A stretch of 64,000 bases of DNA from Telmatactis stephensoni (taxonomy: Eukaryota; Cnidaria; Anthozoa; Actiniaria; Isophelliidae): NCBI GenBank assembly GCA_029948255.1, contig JALIZF010001792.1, positions 609,501 through 673,500 on the forward strand, written 5' to 3'. The position numbers and the translations under genes are program-made. The notes beneath the pieces were generated by a model. That model was not told where the DNA came from. It saw only the letters and a program-made list of their open reading frames with translations, and made no database searches. Positions 1 through 12,300 of this stretch are shown here, in pieces; position 1 is the first letter of the stretch, and each line of letters opens with the position of its first letter.

Positions 1-141
1 AAATTTGAAAGACCCTAAAAGGTACCAGATCGCTGATTTGACCCCTGAAAGGTACGACGAGCATCCCCGCCCTCTTATATATAGCGATATTAAATTGTTG
101 ACAAGAGGAATTATGGACTTGTTTTTATCTTTTTTTTCTAG

Positions 142-3100
142 TGTCCCCACAAGGGATGTGAGTGGGCGTTCACTACAGCGTACAAACTCAAGAGGCATGA
201 GCGTGGACACACTGGAGAAAGACCATTTGTAGTAAGTTCTCAATTGGAGATGGGAGTGAAGTGCGTTAGACTATTAAGTTGCATTAAAGAATAAACGAAA
301 GTCTGACAGTCTCGCGCATTGTCTTCAACCAGTCATGGCGCGTGTTCTATTTATATAAAGCGAACCCCAGTTAAAAAGACGATAGATGGAAATCAGATCG
401 TATTTTTATTGTATGACCAACTTCAAGAAAAAAGACGTCCAACTTTACTTTGCTTCTCCATATTTTACACGGTTTAGCGCGCGCACCACAATGTCCATTT
501 CTATCAAACAAAACAGCGGTGCGAGCGCCAAACCGTGTAAAACGACTTTCAAAGCCACAGGGAGCCCAAGCTCGATAATAGAGTATAGGTGATATTTGCA
601 TATCTATAAAAAAATGAATGTAGCAACAAATCATCCTGTCTTTTTCCAAGATTTTGCAATAATCATGTGTTTTTTTAGCATAGATCTCATGTCATTCTAC
701 ACTTTTTCTTCACAGTGTCCACATGCTGAATGCAGTCGACGTTTTACCACAGCTTACAACTTGAAAACCCACATACGAGCGCATAATCGTACCAATACTA
801 TTGTATGTCAGTATGAAGGCTGTGATAAGTCATTCCCTACTATACACAAGTATCGTGTACATGAGAGGAAACACCAGCAAGAAGACAAACCCTTCAAGTG
901 TGAGGTACATGTATTTAAATGTATAAGTTCATTAAATCTAAAAGAAAAGAAGGAACAAGTGTAGCTCAGTTTGCTAGTGCGCAGCGTCCCGAGCGAGAGC
1001 TCCCGAGCTTGATTCTTAGTAACCTTACCAGGGTCGTGACATGGTACGTTTTGTCGCTCGTGATCCCGTTTTTTGGTCGAAAATTTTGATCCCTGATCCC
1101 AGTTGTGAAAATTTTGATCCCTGAATCCTATTGATTTGACTAATGATCCCGATCCCACGTTTGTGACCCCGATCCCATGGCTTGAGATCCCGATCCCAAG
1201 CCTGTGATCGCTATATATCCCACGTACCATGTCACGACCCTGACCTTACACACTTGTTTCGTCTTCTTTCCATTCCTTGCAGCTTTAATTAGCTTTAAAT
1301 GCCATTAAAACGGAGCACTGGTGGAGAGAAGGGAGTGAAGCTCGCACAGTCGACCTCAGGTTTATCGGTCGAAAGACGGGCACGAGCAACCGACGTAAAA
1401 TACACCTCATCTGGAGATCGCACTTAATCTCATAAAGAATACCTCTTTAATACGACCAGTTATTTTTGGCCCATAGTTGGCCGTATTACCGGGGTTCCAC
1501 TGATTTTTCATTCATCGACAGGTTGATGGATGTGGTAAAGAATTTTCAGCCATGGGTACCCTGACATCCCATCTAAAGCTCCATAGTGGAGAACGCCCTC
1601 ATGGATGCCCTGTGGAAGGCTGTGGGAAGAGATTTACCAAGGCCTCTAAACTAAAACTACATCTACGGACTCACACAGGAGAACGACCATTTGCATGTGA
1701 TGTAGAGGTAGGTTGTGAGTAGTAAACTCGCTTTGACCAGGAGAGCATGTGCCCTTTTGAATACCTTCCGTTTTGGCGGACATTTGAGCTACTTTTAGAA
1801 CTCGATTCGGATGAATTCCGCTCTTACTGGAAGCGAATCCACGGAAAATATAGTTATTTTTATCAAAAACACGTATCTAGACCCGAACCCGCGCGCGCGC
1901 GTCCAAAATATGAATAAAAATGATCAAAAAGAGTCATATGATGGCTGAGTTAGGTCGAGCCGGACGGGAAAATATTGAGCATTCAGCACGAACCTCGCAT
2001 ACAGTCAATAAGTACATCGGGGATCAAAAAGATAACTAGCTAAAATATCCCAGATTCCAAAGGCAAAACTTGAACGTAGCCATTTCCTCCCCTCCCTCAC
2101 CACCCCTCCCCTCCCTTCCCTCCCCTCCCCTCCCCTCCCTCCTCCCAGACGGCCTGATACTCGGGCTACGTCTCCATTCACCACGGTTTTATTCCGTCTT
2201 TCCTATTAATGATTCATATTTCTTCACCAGGGATGTGGCTGGTCCTTTACCAGTTCGTACAAGCTCAAAAGACACATGCGTAAGCATACAGGAGAACGTC
2301 CATTTGTGTGTGCTTATGAAGGCTGTCATAAGTCATTTACACGTTCAAGTCACCTTAAAACCCACACGTTGGTTCATACTGGTGAAAAACCTTATGTTTG
2401 TCCAATGGACGGTAAGATCACGCTTTGTCGCTTTGTTACATGAATATAACGCGCAATCTGATTGGTTGTCTATAGCTGTGATGAAAAAGTGATAGTGCAC
2501 TCTCTCGCTGATTAGTAGATGCACCAGTGTTCGAAATAAGACAGACGGGCAGACAGGCAAGCGCACAGGCAAGCAAAAAGGCAGGCAGACAGATGTGAAG
2601 TCTGGGATATTTAACAATTAGACCTCGAGGCCGAATGGACTACGAGTCAATAGCCCATGAGGCCGTAGGCCGAATGGGCTATTCAAACTCGTAGTCCATG
2701 AGGCCGAGAGGTCTAATTGTTTTAGTATTCACCAACATATTTGGCCAAAGGTGAATGAGACTAAACAAAACAAAGAGAGAAAAATGTTTTATTGATATCA
2801 TTACTCGCGCTTCCTCTCAACTCGGGCTATCACCAATAGCCCGAGGTTAGGGAGCCAATCAGAATGCAGGATTTGTAATAGCCCTTATGTTGGTGAATAC
2901 TAAATTGCCAGATCCTTTGCCGAGTTTGGTATCTCTCGGTGCAATCTATTCAGCTACAGTTGGAACTTCAGTCCTTGAGTGACCGGTATCTCCTACATTG
3001 GACGATCAATTTTTCATCCACCTAGAGTGGTCGGTACATGGTCGGTTAACTGTGATGAAAATATTTTCTGGTGAAATCAGTTGACATTTTCTTGTATTCT

Positions 3101-5584
3101 AGGTTGTAACAAAGCCTTCACGGCCGGAAGTAGTCTGAATGTGCACATGCGCAAACACACAGGCGAGAAGCCATTTAGATGCGAGGAGGACGGCTGTACC
3201 AAGGCGTATACTACAGCGTCTAATCTACGAGCTCATCAGAAGAGACATGATAAAACTAATAAGATACTTGAAGGTACTCAGGGTTTTTCTGCCATAGAGG
3301 GAGAATTTAGTTTGAATTTCAGCCGTTTCCTGGAGACGGCTAAGATTCAGGCTAGGCACAGGGAGCCCAAGCTCGATATTTGCATATTTATAGTAAATGT
3401 ATGTAACGATAAATAAACCTTCCCATTTTCAAGATTTTGCAATAATCGTGTCTTTTTTGACATACATCTCTTATGTTTGCCGCTTTCGTCTTTGTGGCCG
3501 AGTTTCAGCGCCGTTTGAGTGGTGTTTTTTTTTTACGAAAATACCCCTGTATTTTGTAAATTGGCTGCTGTAAATTGGCTAAGACTTTTATTTGCGCCCA
3601 TTCACTTTGATTTTGTTTCACTTTAGGGTCAGAAGACCAGCCGTTACCTTCAGACTACGTGACTGTCAGTACTATAAATAGTGCAAGTAACGCAAGCTCA
3701 CTTGTCGATCATGATTCCGAAGTCACGTACACTGGAATCCACACCTTTCCTTCCGAAGACTTCACGACCGATGACGTCACATCGATTCCAGTCAGCGTCC
3801 ATTTCCCGGCCGGAAGTCTTAGTGCGATCGTAACAAACAGTGGGAATCCGCTGACTTTTTCTACCGCGGGCTCTCAAGAACATAACGAGCAAGGAAAAGG
3901 AATCCAAAGTGACTCGGTCGCCACGGTAACACTTCCGGTGGACCATCTCAGTGGCAGCGTGGATGGCAGTCATATTGATGTCGCTGAGTTTGTAGTCCGT
4001 GGCGACAATGTAGAGCCCGTGCTACAACACCACGAGGTCAGCAAACATTCTGAGGTCGATAATCTAAAACATGATAGTGGCTTTGATCTGTCTATTACAA
4101 GCATCGTCAGTCATCTTCGTAGTCATGAGACTTCACCTAGTGGGAAACTGGGAACAAGTGATGTACTGACCGCGCATGGACATGCTGGTGAGAGACTGGT
4201 AATAGATAGTAAATTCGTCCCTAGCCACTCGCAAGCGTTGGAATTCAGAACACCCGTCAACCCGGAGGATCAATTCAAACCACCAGCAGTTATATTCCAG
4301 GTAAATTTCATCATCATCATTATCATCATCATCATCACGAACATCATTACAGTCATTGCTACAAATCACCATCATAACTCCAAATACTGTCGCTGTCAGA
4401 GCATATTTCGTGAGACTGCGAGAAACTCACGCCCGGCACTTGGGATGTCGTACCATATTGCATGATGTTGCGATCGTGTAGAGTTCGTGCTGTCTGAAAT
4501 ACTTTTACGAAGACCTGCACCGCGCATCGTGTATTTCCTTCAATTCGATCTGCTCAATCAGTAGTGATGCTTGACCAGACATTCTTTCACCTGTTCGCGT
4601 TAAAATCAGCATAGAATATAACATGCTGTTAAAATAACATCTTACAGCAACATGTTCCAGGTTTTAGATTTTCAAACTCACTTTGTGAGTTTCTCACCGG
4701 GAAAAGGTAGATGACATAGAGGATCACGCTTCATGATTTTGTCGCGCCTGATGTTGCGCGTTTGGTATTTAAAAATGAACGTGACTTTTCGCGTTTACGG
4801 CATTTGCGAAATGACTTTGCTGTCTGCCGTTTGCTGTGAACGTGTCAACATTTACGGCAATGTTGCGCTAGAAATCGTCAAGTGTAACATCATCTTCATG
4901 AGACAGATTTTGCAAACACGACGCGAGTTATAAGACGATACCGCGCACTGATCAAACAGCTGTTTCGGACGTCGTGAAAAGGACGTAAGAGCAAGCCAAT
5001 TTGACATTACTCACGGTTATAGCAGGAATTACGAATATTTTTATAGACATCACGGCGATGATACGGTCGCGGCTCGGCGCGAAAAACGAAAAGCGCACTA
5101 GCTCTCGTCTCCTTCTCGTGTCACGTTCCGCTTCCTAAATTATGAAAACCGAAAATCTCAAGGGATCTCATGTTCCTTATTATGTATTATTTTAATTTTG
5201 TCTTTTTTTATTATTCAGGAGGACAGCAACAAATCGGGATCGTCAGACACCGAGGGAGAGGTACCCCAACCACACCCTGATCTCCCCACCACCAGTCAAG
5301 GCCTAATGCAAATCACACTCCCCCAGGAAGTCATACAAATTCACTTCCCTCATCAAGAGGACCATCCCGTCCCTGCTGAAAACGATGGTTCTATAGAAAT
5401 GGAGACAACCGCTGGACATCAACTGCAGGCATTTGAGTCTTCATCATTGTCTGATCTACAAAGACATAGTTTGAATAAAACAGACTTATCATCTCCTTAT
5501 ATAGATGAATCATGCTCACCTGAGCCTGATGAAGCTCATGATAATTATCCAGAGAGTACTATAAATTTACAAGATCTTAGATAA
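142..5584 (+). CDS. ZXD-family C2H2 zinc-finger protein (ZXDC-like), 3' part
   Basis: Seven coding exons join in frame: 142-231, 716-904, 1522-1707, 2231-2411, 3103-3273, 3627-4300 and 5219-5584 (stop TAA). Together they encode the last 618 residues; the 5' end lies left of the window. The first five exons encode nine C2H2 fingers with the long spacing C-x4-C-x12-H-x3-H and tips such as [30 protein letters not shown] and [15 protein letters not shown]. Each ACS-type AG and GT(A/C) donor keeps the frame. Human ZXDA/B/C have ten tandem fingers with the same GCGW.FT.SYKLKRH style, followed by an acidic, Ser-rich tail. Exons 6-7 here encode a Ser/Thr/His/Asp-rich tail of about 345 residues that would match that activation region. 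ZXD proteins are nuclear and cooperate with CIITA at MHC-II genes in mammals; that role cannot be carried over to this animal. MTF1-like fingers are an alternative, but the finger order fits ZXD better. Confidence 0.8.
963..1440 (+). mobile_element. tRNA-derived SINE, split by a MITE
   Basis: A tRNA-like head (tagctcagtttgctagtgcg at about 963, then a B-box-like gagcttgattc) is followed by a body containing agctttaattagcttta and gtcgacctcaggttt. The same body is present in reverse at 41003-41250 next to a better-preserved head. The element is interrupted at 1029-1242 by a separate inverted-repeat element. It lies in intron 2 of the ZXD-like gene. Confidence 0.65.
1029..1242. mobile_element. 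MITE inserted in a SINE, with accttac flanking repeats
   Basis: Terminal inverted repeats cagggtcgtgacatggtacg and its reverse complement bound 214 bp. The 7-bp repeat accttac sits directly outside both ends (1022-1028 and 1243-1249), as expected of a target-site duplication. The core is made of short repeats of gatccc/gatccctgatccc. No coding capacity is present. Confidence 0.7.
2080..2150. repeat. C/T-rich tract
   Basis: Almost pure pyrimidine (ccctcccctcccttccctcc and similar) in the ZXD-like intron before the 2231 exon. This is a low-complexity tract with no further function visible. Confidence 0.7.
2615..2904. mobile_element. Two abutting inverted-repeat elements
   Basis: 2615-2719 is a near-palindrome with ends caattagacctc and gaggtctaattg and a smaller nested palindrome around aatagcccatgaggcc. 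Immediately next to it, 2721-2904 has ends tttagtattcaccaacat and atgttggtgaatactaaa. Both are non-coding and lie in the intron between ZXD-like exons 4 and 5. Confidence 0.6.
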
Positions 5585-6207
5585 CGTTATATGGCTCAGG
5601 CAGCCCAGTAAAGCCCATGGTACATTTGAAATACCACAGGAATCCCACAAGCTGGTGCTAACAGCAACACAGTGGCAACACGACTGTGCATGCGCGAGAT
5701 TTCGCGGACTTACGCGCGTCCCGTGTCTTGCCCACAGGAATCCCAAGCAATAGTTTTAACATTTTTGTCAATAGATTTTTTCATATCATATTTTGAAGCC
5801 AGGAGGAGCCCAGTAATGGGCTCCTGTTGAAGCTTAATTTTGAGCACAGGCTGAAAGGGCAGGCAACAGAATATACTACACTGTCCTCAGACTTTTTTTG
5901 GGGGGACTAAGTTTGGCTTCTGTGGTTTCAATTTTGTTGGCAAAGTATACAGCTGAATGTTCTCATTGGCAGTATACATTTGATATGTCAAAGGAAGTTG
6001 TAATCCATTTGCCAGTGTTTACGTACATTTTTACTAAATCTTGATGTACTCAGTACATCAATAATGGCATATGAGATGTAAACTTCATGATGTACTGAGT
6101 ACATTATATAGGCGGTCAAGGGGTTAATTCATGTAATTAAGTGAATGCTAGAAAATGCCACAATGCAGGCTATTTCAACAGATCAAACCAAAGGCAATAT
6201 AAAAGCC

Positions 6208-6335
6208 TAAGGCTTGATTTTCATGTCTGATGGAAGCAGAAGCAAAGGCAACATATTCTGTATTCCATTCCTCAACTATGTGTGAGAGAACACGAGTTGT
6301 GCTTCCACTTCCATCACTAGTCAAAACCAGGCTTA
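6208..6335. mobile_element. MITE family B copy 1
   Basis: Ends taaggcttgattttcatg and caaaaccaggctta are inverted repeats, followed inward by gatggaagcagaag and its complement. The same termini recur at 25016-25175 and 35757-35944, so this is a dispersed family. No coding content. Confidence 0.6.
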
Positions 6336-6557
6336 CATATAGATATAAGAGTAATAGGTAGTTATATAAAATGTTCCAAAAATATTTGAAGCATAACTGT
6401 TTTCTACTACTGCTCATATACCTTCTCGCAAATTTAATTCTGAATTCACGATTGATGAGGGGATGGGGGAGAGCTATAAGGCACACTACAGTTGGATAGT
6501 GTTATCTGCTGGTTACTTCCTTATGCAGTGGATCAATATTTTAGAAAATACCATATA

Positions 6558-6845
6558 AGGGTTCCCTGTAAAAATGGCCGAAGTGATTTTTTAATGACAT
6601 TTGTCCAATGGCATAAAATGGAATAATTAACTTTCCTATGCTGGAAAACTTAATTCCAGGACATGGATCAAAGTCACTTATGCACATTCTCCACTCATCG
6701 CAGAAAGCACTCGCAGCGATCATTTTTACTCGCTGCGAAATTTTGAACAATAGATTTTATTCCCAACGGGTACTCGCTGGCTCGCTGCGAGTAATTTCTG
6801 CGATGAGTGGAGAATGGCCTTTAGGTCATTTTCACAGGGAACCCT
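6558..6845. mobile_element. MITE family A copy carrying a nested MITE
   Basis: The outer element has ends agggttccctgt and cacagggaaccct and the internal word aagtgactttttgatg seen in sibling copies at 6945-7087 and 42900-43047. Its right arm is interrupted at 6681-6820. Confidence 0.7.
6681..6820. mobile_element. Nested 140-bp MITE with TTA target duplication (Harbinger-like)
   Basis: Inverted ends contain cattctccactcatcgcag and its complement, with ctcgctgcga words inside. TTA flanks both sides (6678-6680 and 6821-6823). Removing the element and one TTA leaves aagtcacttaggtcatttt, which is the uninterrupted sequence of the sibling family A copies. A TTA duplication is typical of PIF/Harbinger elements; the superfamily is inferred from that alone. 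Confidence 0.7.
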
Positions 6846-6944
6846 TCAATTAATTATTGTTATCCACTGAATAAGGGCCCTGCCACACAAAAATCAAATT
6901 TTCAATGAAAAATAGTTTTTCTACAAATTTCATAGAACAAAATA

Positions 6945-7087
6945 AGGGTTCCCTGTGAAAATGACCTAAGTGACTTTTTGATGGATGTCCTGTGATTAAT
7001 TTTTCCAGCCTAGGAAAGTTAATTATACCATTTTATCTTTATAAATATCATCAAAAAGTCACTCAGGCCATTTTCACATGGAACCCT
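6945..7087. mobile_element. MITE family A, intact copy
   Basis: A 143-bp element with ends agggttccctgtgaaaatg and cattttcacatggaaccct and near-palindromic arms. It serves as the empty-site reference for the nested copy at 6558-6845. Confidence 0.75.
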
Positions 7088-7207
7088 GCAAATGCATTTG
7101 TCTATTGTTAAAATTTTTTTCCATCTACACAGGGCACAAAAATTTATCAAAGAAAATAAGCTTATGTTGAAAGGTCTTAAATCCAATGGATAGTGCCATC
7201 ACCCTTT

Positions 7208-7471
7208 AAACACGAGGGAGCTTGCTCCCACAACATGCTCCAGGAGCAAAGCTCCCTTGTTGTATACCAACAATTTCATGCAAAAATTTTGTTGCTCAAA
7301 AGGTTTGCCCCCTGCTCATGCTCCCTGATCTTAAACTGGTTAAATATGAGGAAGTAAGCTTTCAGAACAAATTATTACATACAGCAAGCTCCCTCATGTG
7401 TACTGGTTGTGCAAAATGATCCAGGAGCAAGTTGTGGGGGTATGTTGCAGAGCAAGCTTCCTTGTGTGTAC
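7208..7471. mobile_element. Inverted-repeat element
   Basis: Ends cacgagggagcttgctc and gagcaagcttccttgtgtg face each other. Further copies of the word aggagcaa lie inside. It looks like a non-autonomous DNA transposon; no flanking duplication was identified. Confidence 0.5.
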
Positions 7472-8367
7472 CAGCCTTTATGCAACTTGGTACTGAAAGT
7501 TTAATTTTGAAGTACATGTATAAAGATTGAGGCCGTACATGATTCGATGACTGATACTTTTATTTACATAATATATCTATAATTTTCATCATGTATGTAA
7601 TATTTTAAGTTGACAGTATGAAAGATGTGTGATAGAAATTGTTATAAATTAGAGGGCTATAAAAATAGAGTCTAAAGAAATTCACAATGAATTTCAAGTA
7701 GTAGGAATACAAATATTAACAGACAAAATAAAAATTGTTTTCAAAGTTCTCATCAAATTTACAACCTACACTAAACCTAAACTTAGGTTTCTGAGACTTG
7801 CAATGTAAACTCGAATGCCCATAAATTTTGGTGAGTTTCAACACAGCTAATTTCCTATAGAGAATATCTTCACACTGAATTGGGAAAACATTCAAAGGAT
7901 AGGCCCATTACCTGTTACAGCACCTTTCTGAAAGTTTCAGTTTTGTTTTGGACTGATGCCAAATTTATCATGGTTGTGTAATTATGAAAGGTGTTATTTC
8001 TTGGGCTGTCCACAATATGGTTAACGTTCCTTGCTATTATATTTACTCTGTGCTCAAGGAGTTTTACTATCATTCTTGGTTTCCATGATCACTGCACTTA
8101 CAGAAAACTGTTCAGCAATTGCAGAGATCACAGCACATTTCCAAATTAATGATCTCTATAATTGCCCATCACTGAGATCAAACAAAATCTCTGCAATCGT
8201 GGTTCTAGCTAGAATTATTGTGATGTCCATATGATCAATGCCATCACTGAATACTTTTCTGTGATCATAGCAATCAAAAGAAAACCAAACACAATGGGGA
8301 CCAGCCCTCTTTATCACAGGGACCCAATTTAGAGTGAAAACTAAATATAGAGTCTGAAAAACAATGC

Positions 8368-8467
8368 GACTATAATTGTTTAACGATAACGTTTTTGACA
8401 ATGTTTTGACAACCAACATCATTATCAACATTGTAAAAAAAACTTGTTATCGTTAAACTTTATAGTC
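8368..8467. mobile_element. Short inverted-repeat element
   Basis: A ~100-bp near-palindrome: gactataattgtttaacgat at the left and atcgttaaactttatagtc at the right. Non-coding and MITE-like. Confidence 0.5.
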
Positions 8468-9386
8468 AATTCATATGAATCTTCTCATCTGAAAAACAAT
8501 GCTATTGAAAACAAAAAGTATTCCTAGTCTGGTAAAACAGATTTGTTAGTCAAAAAATATCAAAGATTCACCATTTGACTGTGATTTCATCTATGAAAAT
8601 AAGCACAACTTACAATAAAGTAAAAGAATACCAATGAGACAATGTCACCATAGTACAGCAAAGGTAACCACCAAACAACACATGACCTTATTTTCACCAG
8701 TACAGATACCTTTTCGTATTACCATTCACAATCAACCTTGAAGCATGACAAATTAATACATAGGTTTACTTTCAATCATAACATTTTTACTGGTTTTGTG
8801 TTATCTTTTCAATGAAAATGCTTCTAAAAATGACACAAGATTCCTCACTCTCTATCATGACATTTGCTGCTGAGGTTTTCAAATGGGTTCTCTCCATTTA
8901 TTTTTATCAGAGAAAGAAATGATTTAATCTGCAAATACAGAGAGGAAAATATTGACAAGATGTGTGTGAAATAAGACAGTATGGTGCTAAAATCATTTTA
9001 ATTTCACTCCTAAAAGCTGACCTGTAGAGAGGTAGCGTGGACTGATTGTCACTGAAAAGCCCATGGCAGTGAGTGTCAAATAAAAATATCCTTCATTTAT
9101 TTTGTTAAATTTTCTTCTGTTAAACAAGACACAAAAATAAGACAATCGTGTAATGTTTTAAAAGTAAACTACATACTAAATTTGTCACAAGCTTCAACAA
9201 TGACTGGATATGGTATCAAAACACAGTCTTTGTCACTTCTGGAAAACAGGTTTGCTTCATGTCCTCACAAACAAATTGATAGATTTTCAGAAATAGATAA
9301 TTAAGTGCTTGGACTGAAAATTCATACCACAACAAAGAAGCTGAAGTTCCTGTCAAAGTTTAATTTTAATTTAATCTCAGATTATA

Positions 9387-12300
9387 TCAGCTGATGTGGT
9401 CGAGTTCCTCTGCCATGGAATGCAATAATGCCAGAGTAGCAGTCACATCTTCCTTCTCAACATCATCATCAACCAGTACTTCATCGGCACTTTCATCAGC
9501 ATCATTATGACTAGTGTTAGTTCTAGGGCTGTCGACCAAATTATCTGACATTAAGGACTGTGACACGTGATTAATAGGTTCATAGTATGACGATGATTCC
9601 ATATTGAATACAGCTTTGTCGATTTCATTTTCCTCCAGTTCAACATCTGATCCTTCATCATCGTCATCACATTGTAAAGAGTTTTCTTCAGGAGTGCTTA
9701 GTACAGAGTTTGTATTTAAAATATCAAGTTCTTTTTCAGGAGTCTTGACCTCTTCCAAAACTGGAGGGGGTGTCTTAGGTTTTGCTATTACAGTATGTGT
9801 AACAACTTCAGGTTTTGGTACAACTGTTTTTGTAGCATTCACAACACTTGTTACAGGAGCTGCTGGAGCTTTTGGTACAGGAACAGATCTCAAAACCTTC
9901 AACTCTTCTAAAGATTACAAAGGCAAAAAATGCTTTGTTATTTCACTAGGTTAGGCTGGTTTGATGCTACAAACTTGTTTAACCTGACATACCTGTTTAC
10001 TAGAAAGACTGGTTTGGCCTTAGTAAGTGGTTTGACTAGATTTATAAACAAGTTAAGCTAAACCACATAAGCTGTTTAGAATTCTCAAACTGGTTTTACA
10101 GGACAAACCAGCTTAAAATAAGACATGGACAAATCTGACAAGAATAAAAACACAATCACCAACCTGCTATCTGCTTTTTGTTGTGTGCTAAAGCTGCTCT
10201 TTCATCAGCCAAGAAAAGTCGGTAAAGCATGACCATCTCCGATGATGGCTCTTGTCGCTGGAAAGGAAAATCAAATTAATCTCATTTCATGTGACAACAA
10301 AGAGATTGTATGTTTTTGAATAGTTGAGCTTAATTCTTTTCTCAGACTGTGAAGCCTGCTGCTTCACATAATCAATTAAATAACCACTTTCTCAACATAC
10401 ATGTACAGTCAGTCCCATTAACATTGTCCATCAGTCTCATCTATAGGAACAATACAGACTGTAAATATCATGCGTTTCATTAAATATTCATTTTTTCCAT
10501 AAAAATATGGTTTGTGCATGTGGAATTCACAGTTTTAGAGCCAATGGAAGCGCAAAAAGGATGCAAGCTCTTTCTGAATGCACTAGAATGATGAATATTT
10601 AATAAGACACATTATTATATAGATATTATTTTGTAATACAATGTCATGTAGTGTAAAATAATGTCATTTTATCTGGACAATGTTAATGAGATTGTCAGTA
10701 ATTTTATACACGTCTTATGGGCCCCAGCAGACAGAAGAAAAAGAGTTAGACCAAAAGACACTTGGAGAAGGATAGTGGAAAAGGAAAGAGAAGGATACAT
10801 GTGGTTGGAAGACATGGAGTGAGGCTGAAATAGTGGAACAAAACAGGTTGAAATGGAGGGATTTCTGTTAGTGCCCTAAGCAACACAAGGCAGAGAAGGA
10901 CTAAGAAGAATCAAGTGTTGATACTCACCATACTCTCATCCAGGATAAGACTTCTATATTTTTCCATCATTTTTTCACTTCTTTTTATTAATTGAGAAGA
11001 AACTGTGTTAAATAGGCTTTCAGCTGAAAACACAATATAATATACATACTGTAAGCTCTCAAAAGCTGTGAAGACATGACAAAATTAAATTTTACCTTTT
11101 CCAATATCACTAGGTGTTGGTCCAGGATCATGATAAACATGATAGCAGCGTAATCTATTAAAAGCATCTACTTTAGATTTAAAGGGATTATGAATGTCAG
11201 GATGGGTGACTGCTTGTTGGTCTTGGTATAATGCATTCTTTAACCTGAAAAAATTACAAGAAAGAAACCTTTACTGTTGAATGCTCAATGTTACCCTAGG
11301 AGTCTACAAAGACCCCCTAGGAGTCTACAAAGACCCCCTCTCTACAATGACCCATTCTACAATGACCACCTCTGTACAATAACCACCTCAGTCTATACAA
11401 TGACCACCCCTCTACAATGACTGGTCACCCTTGTACAATGACCACCTCAGTACAATGACCACCCCTCTACAATGACCACCCCTCTACAATGACCACCTCT
11501 GTACAATAACCACCTCAGTCTATACAATGACCACCCCTCTACAATGACTGGTCACCCTTGTACAATGACCACCTCAGTACAATGAACACCCCTCTACAAT
11601 AACCACCTCTCTACAATGACCACCTCTGTACAATAACCACCTCAGTCTATACAATTACCACCCCTCTACAATGACCACCTCTGTACAATGACCACCTGAA
11701 CTACAACTACAGTAATGGCCACCATTATTGACATTAAAGATGTTACCTTTTTACAACTTTTGGTGGTTCAGGTGTTTCAGGAAGTGTTCTTTTAATGCCT
11801 CTGTTTGGTTCCTAATGAAACATATTATCAAAGTTTCAGTACAAAAATTGAAGCCAAACAAATACATCTCCATTCTACATGTATCAATTACAGTACCTGT
11901 TTTACTGTGGTAGTTGTCTTGACTGAAGAAGCCTAAATAAATAAAATCCAGTATAAGAATCTATTTTTTGACGTCATCATCAAATTTTCCAAAATAGATG
12001 CCATTGGCTTTACTGTTTGTTATCCTATTTCAGACCACATGGCACGTCACTCTGATTAATATTCTCAATGAAAAGCCATGTGGTCCAAGGCAATTATTAC
12101 TATACAGAGAGGAAAACACCTATCCCCCTTCAAACACACACAAATCTAGCACTTAAAGGAGCACTTGGATCAAAATCAATGAACATTGAAAATGATTTGA
12201 AACTCAGTGAAACCTATGTACACAGCACCAATAATCACAATGAAGCAGCATTTTCTTCACATCCAAAAGAGACAGATAAAATTGTCAAGGTTATTAGCAT

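Larger units (their letters stand above)
5585..9386. other. Intergenic region between the ZXD-like gene and BICRA
   Basis: No ORF here has recognisable homology or splice-supported coding potential. The AT-rich DNA contains MITE-like inverted repeats at 6208-6335, 6558-6845 (with a nested element), 6945-7087, 7208-7471 and 8368-8467. The two genes converge here, so both 3' UTRs should fall inside. A candidate BICRA polyadenylation signal (TTTATT on +, AATAAA on -) is at 9096-9101. Confidence 0.6.
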
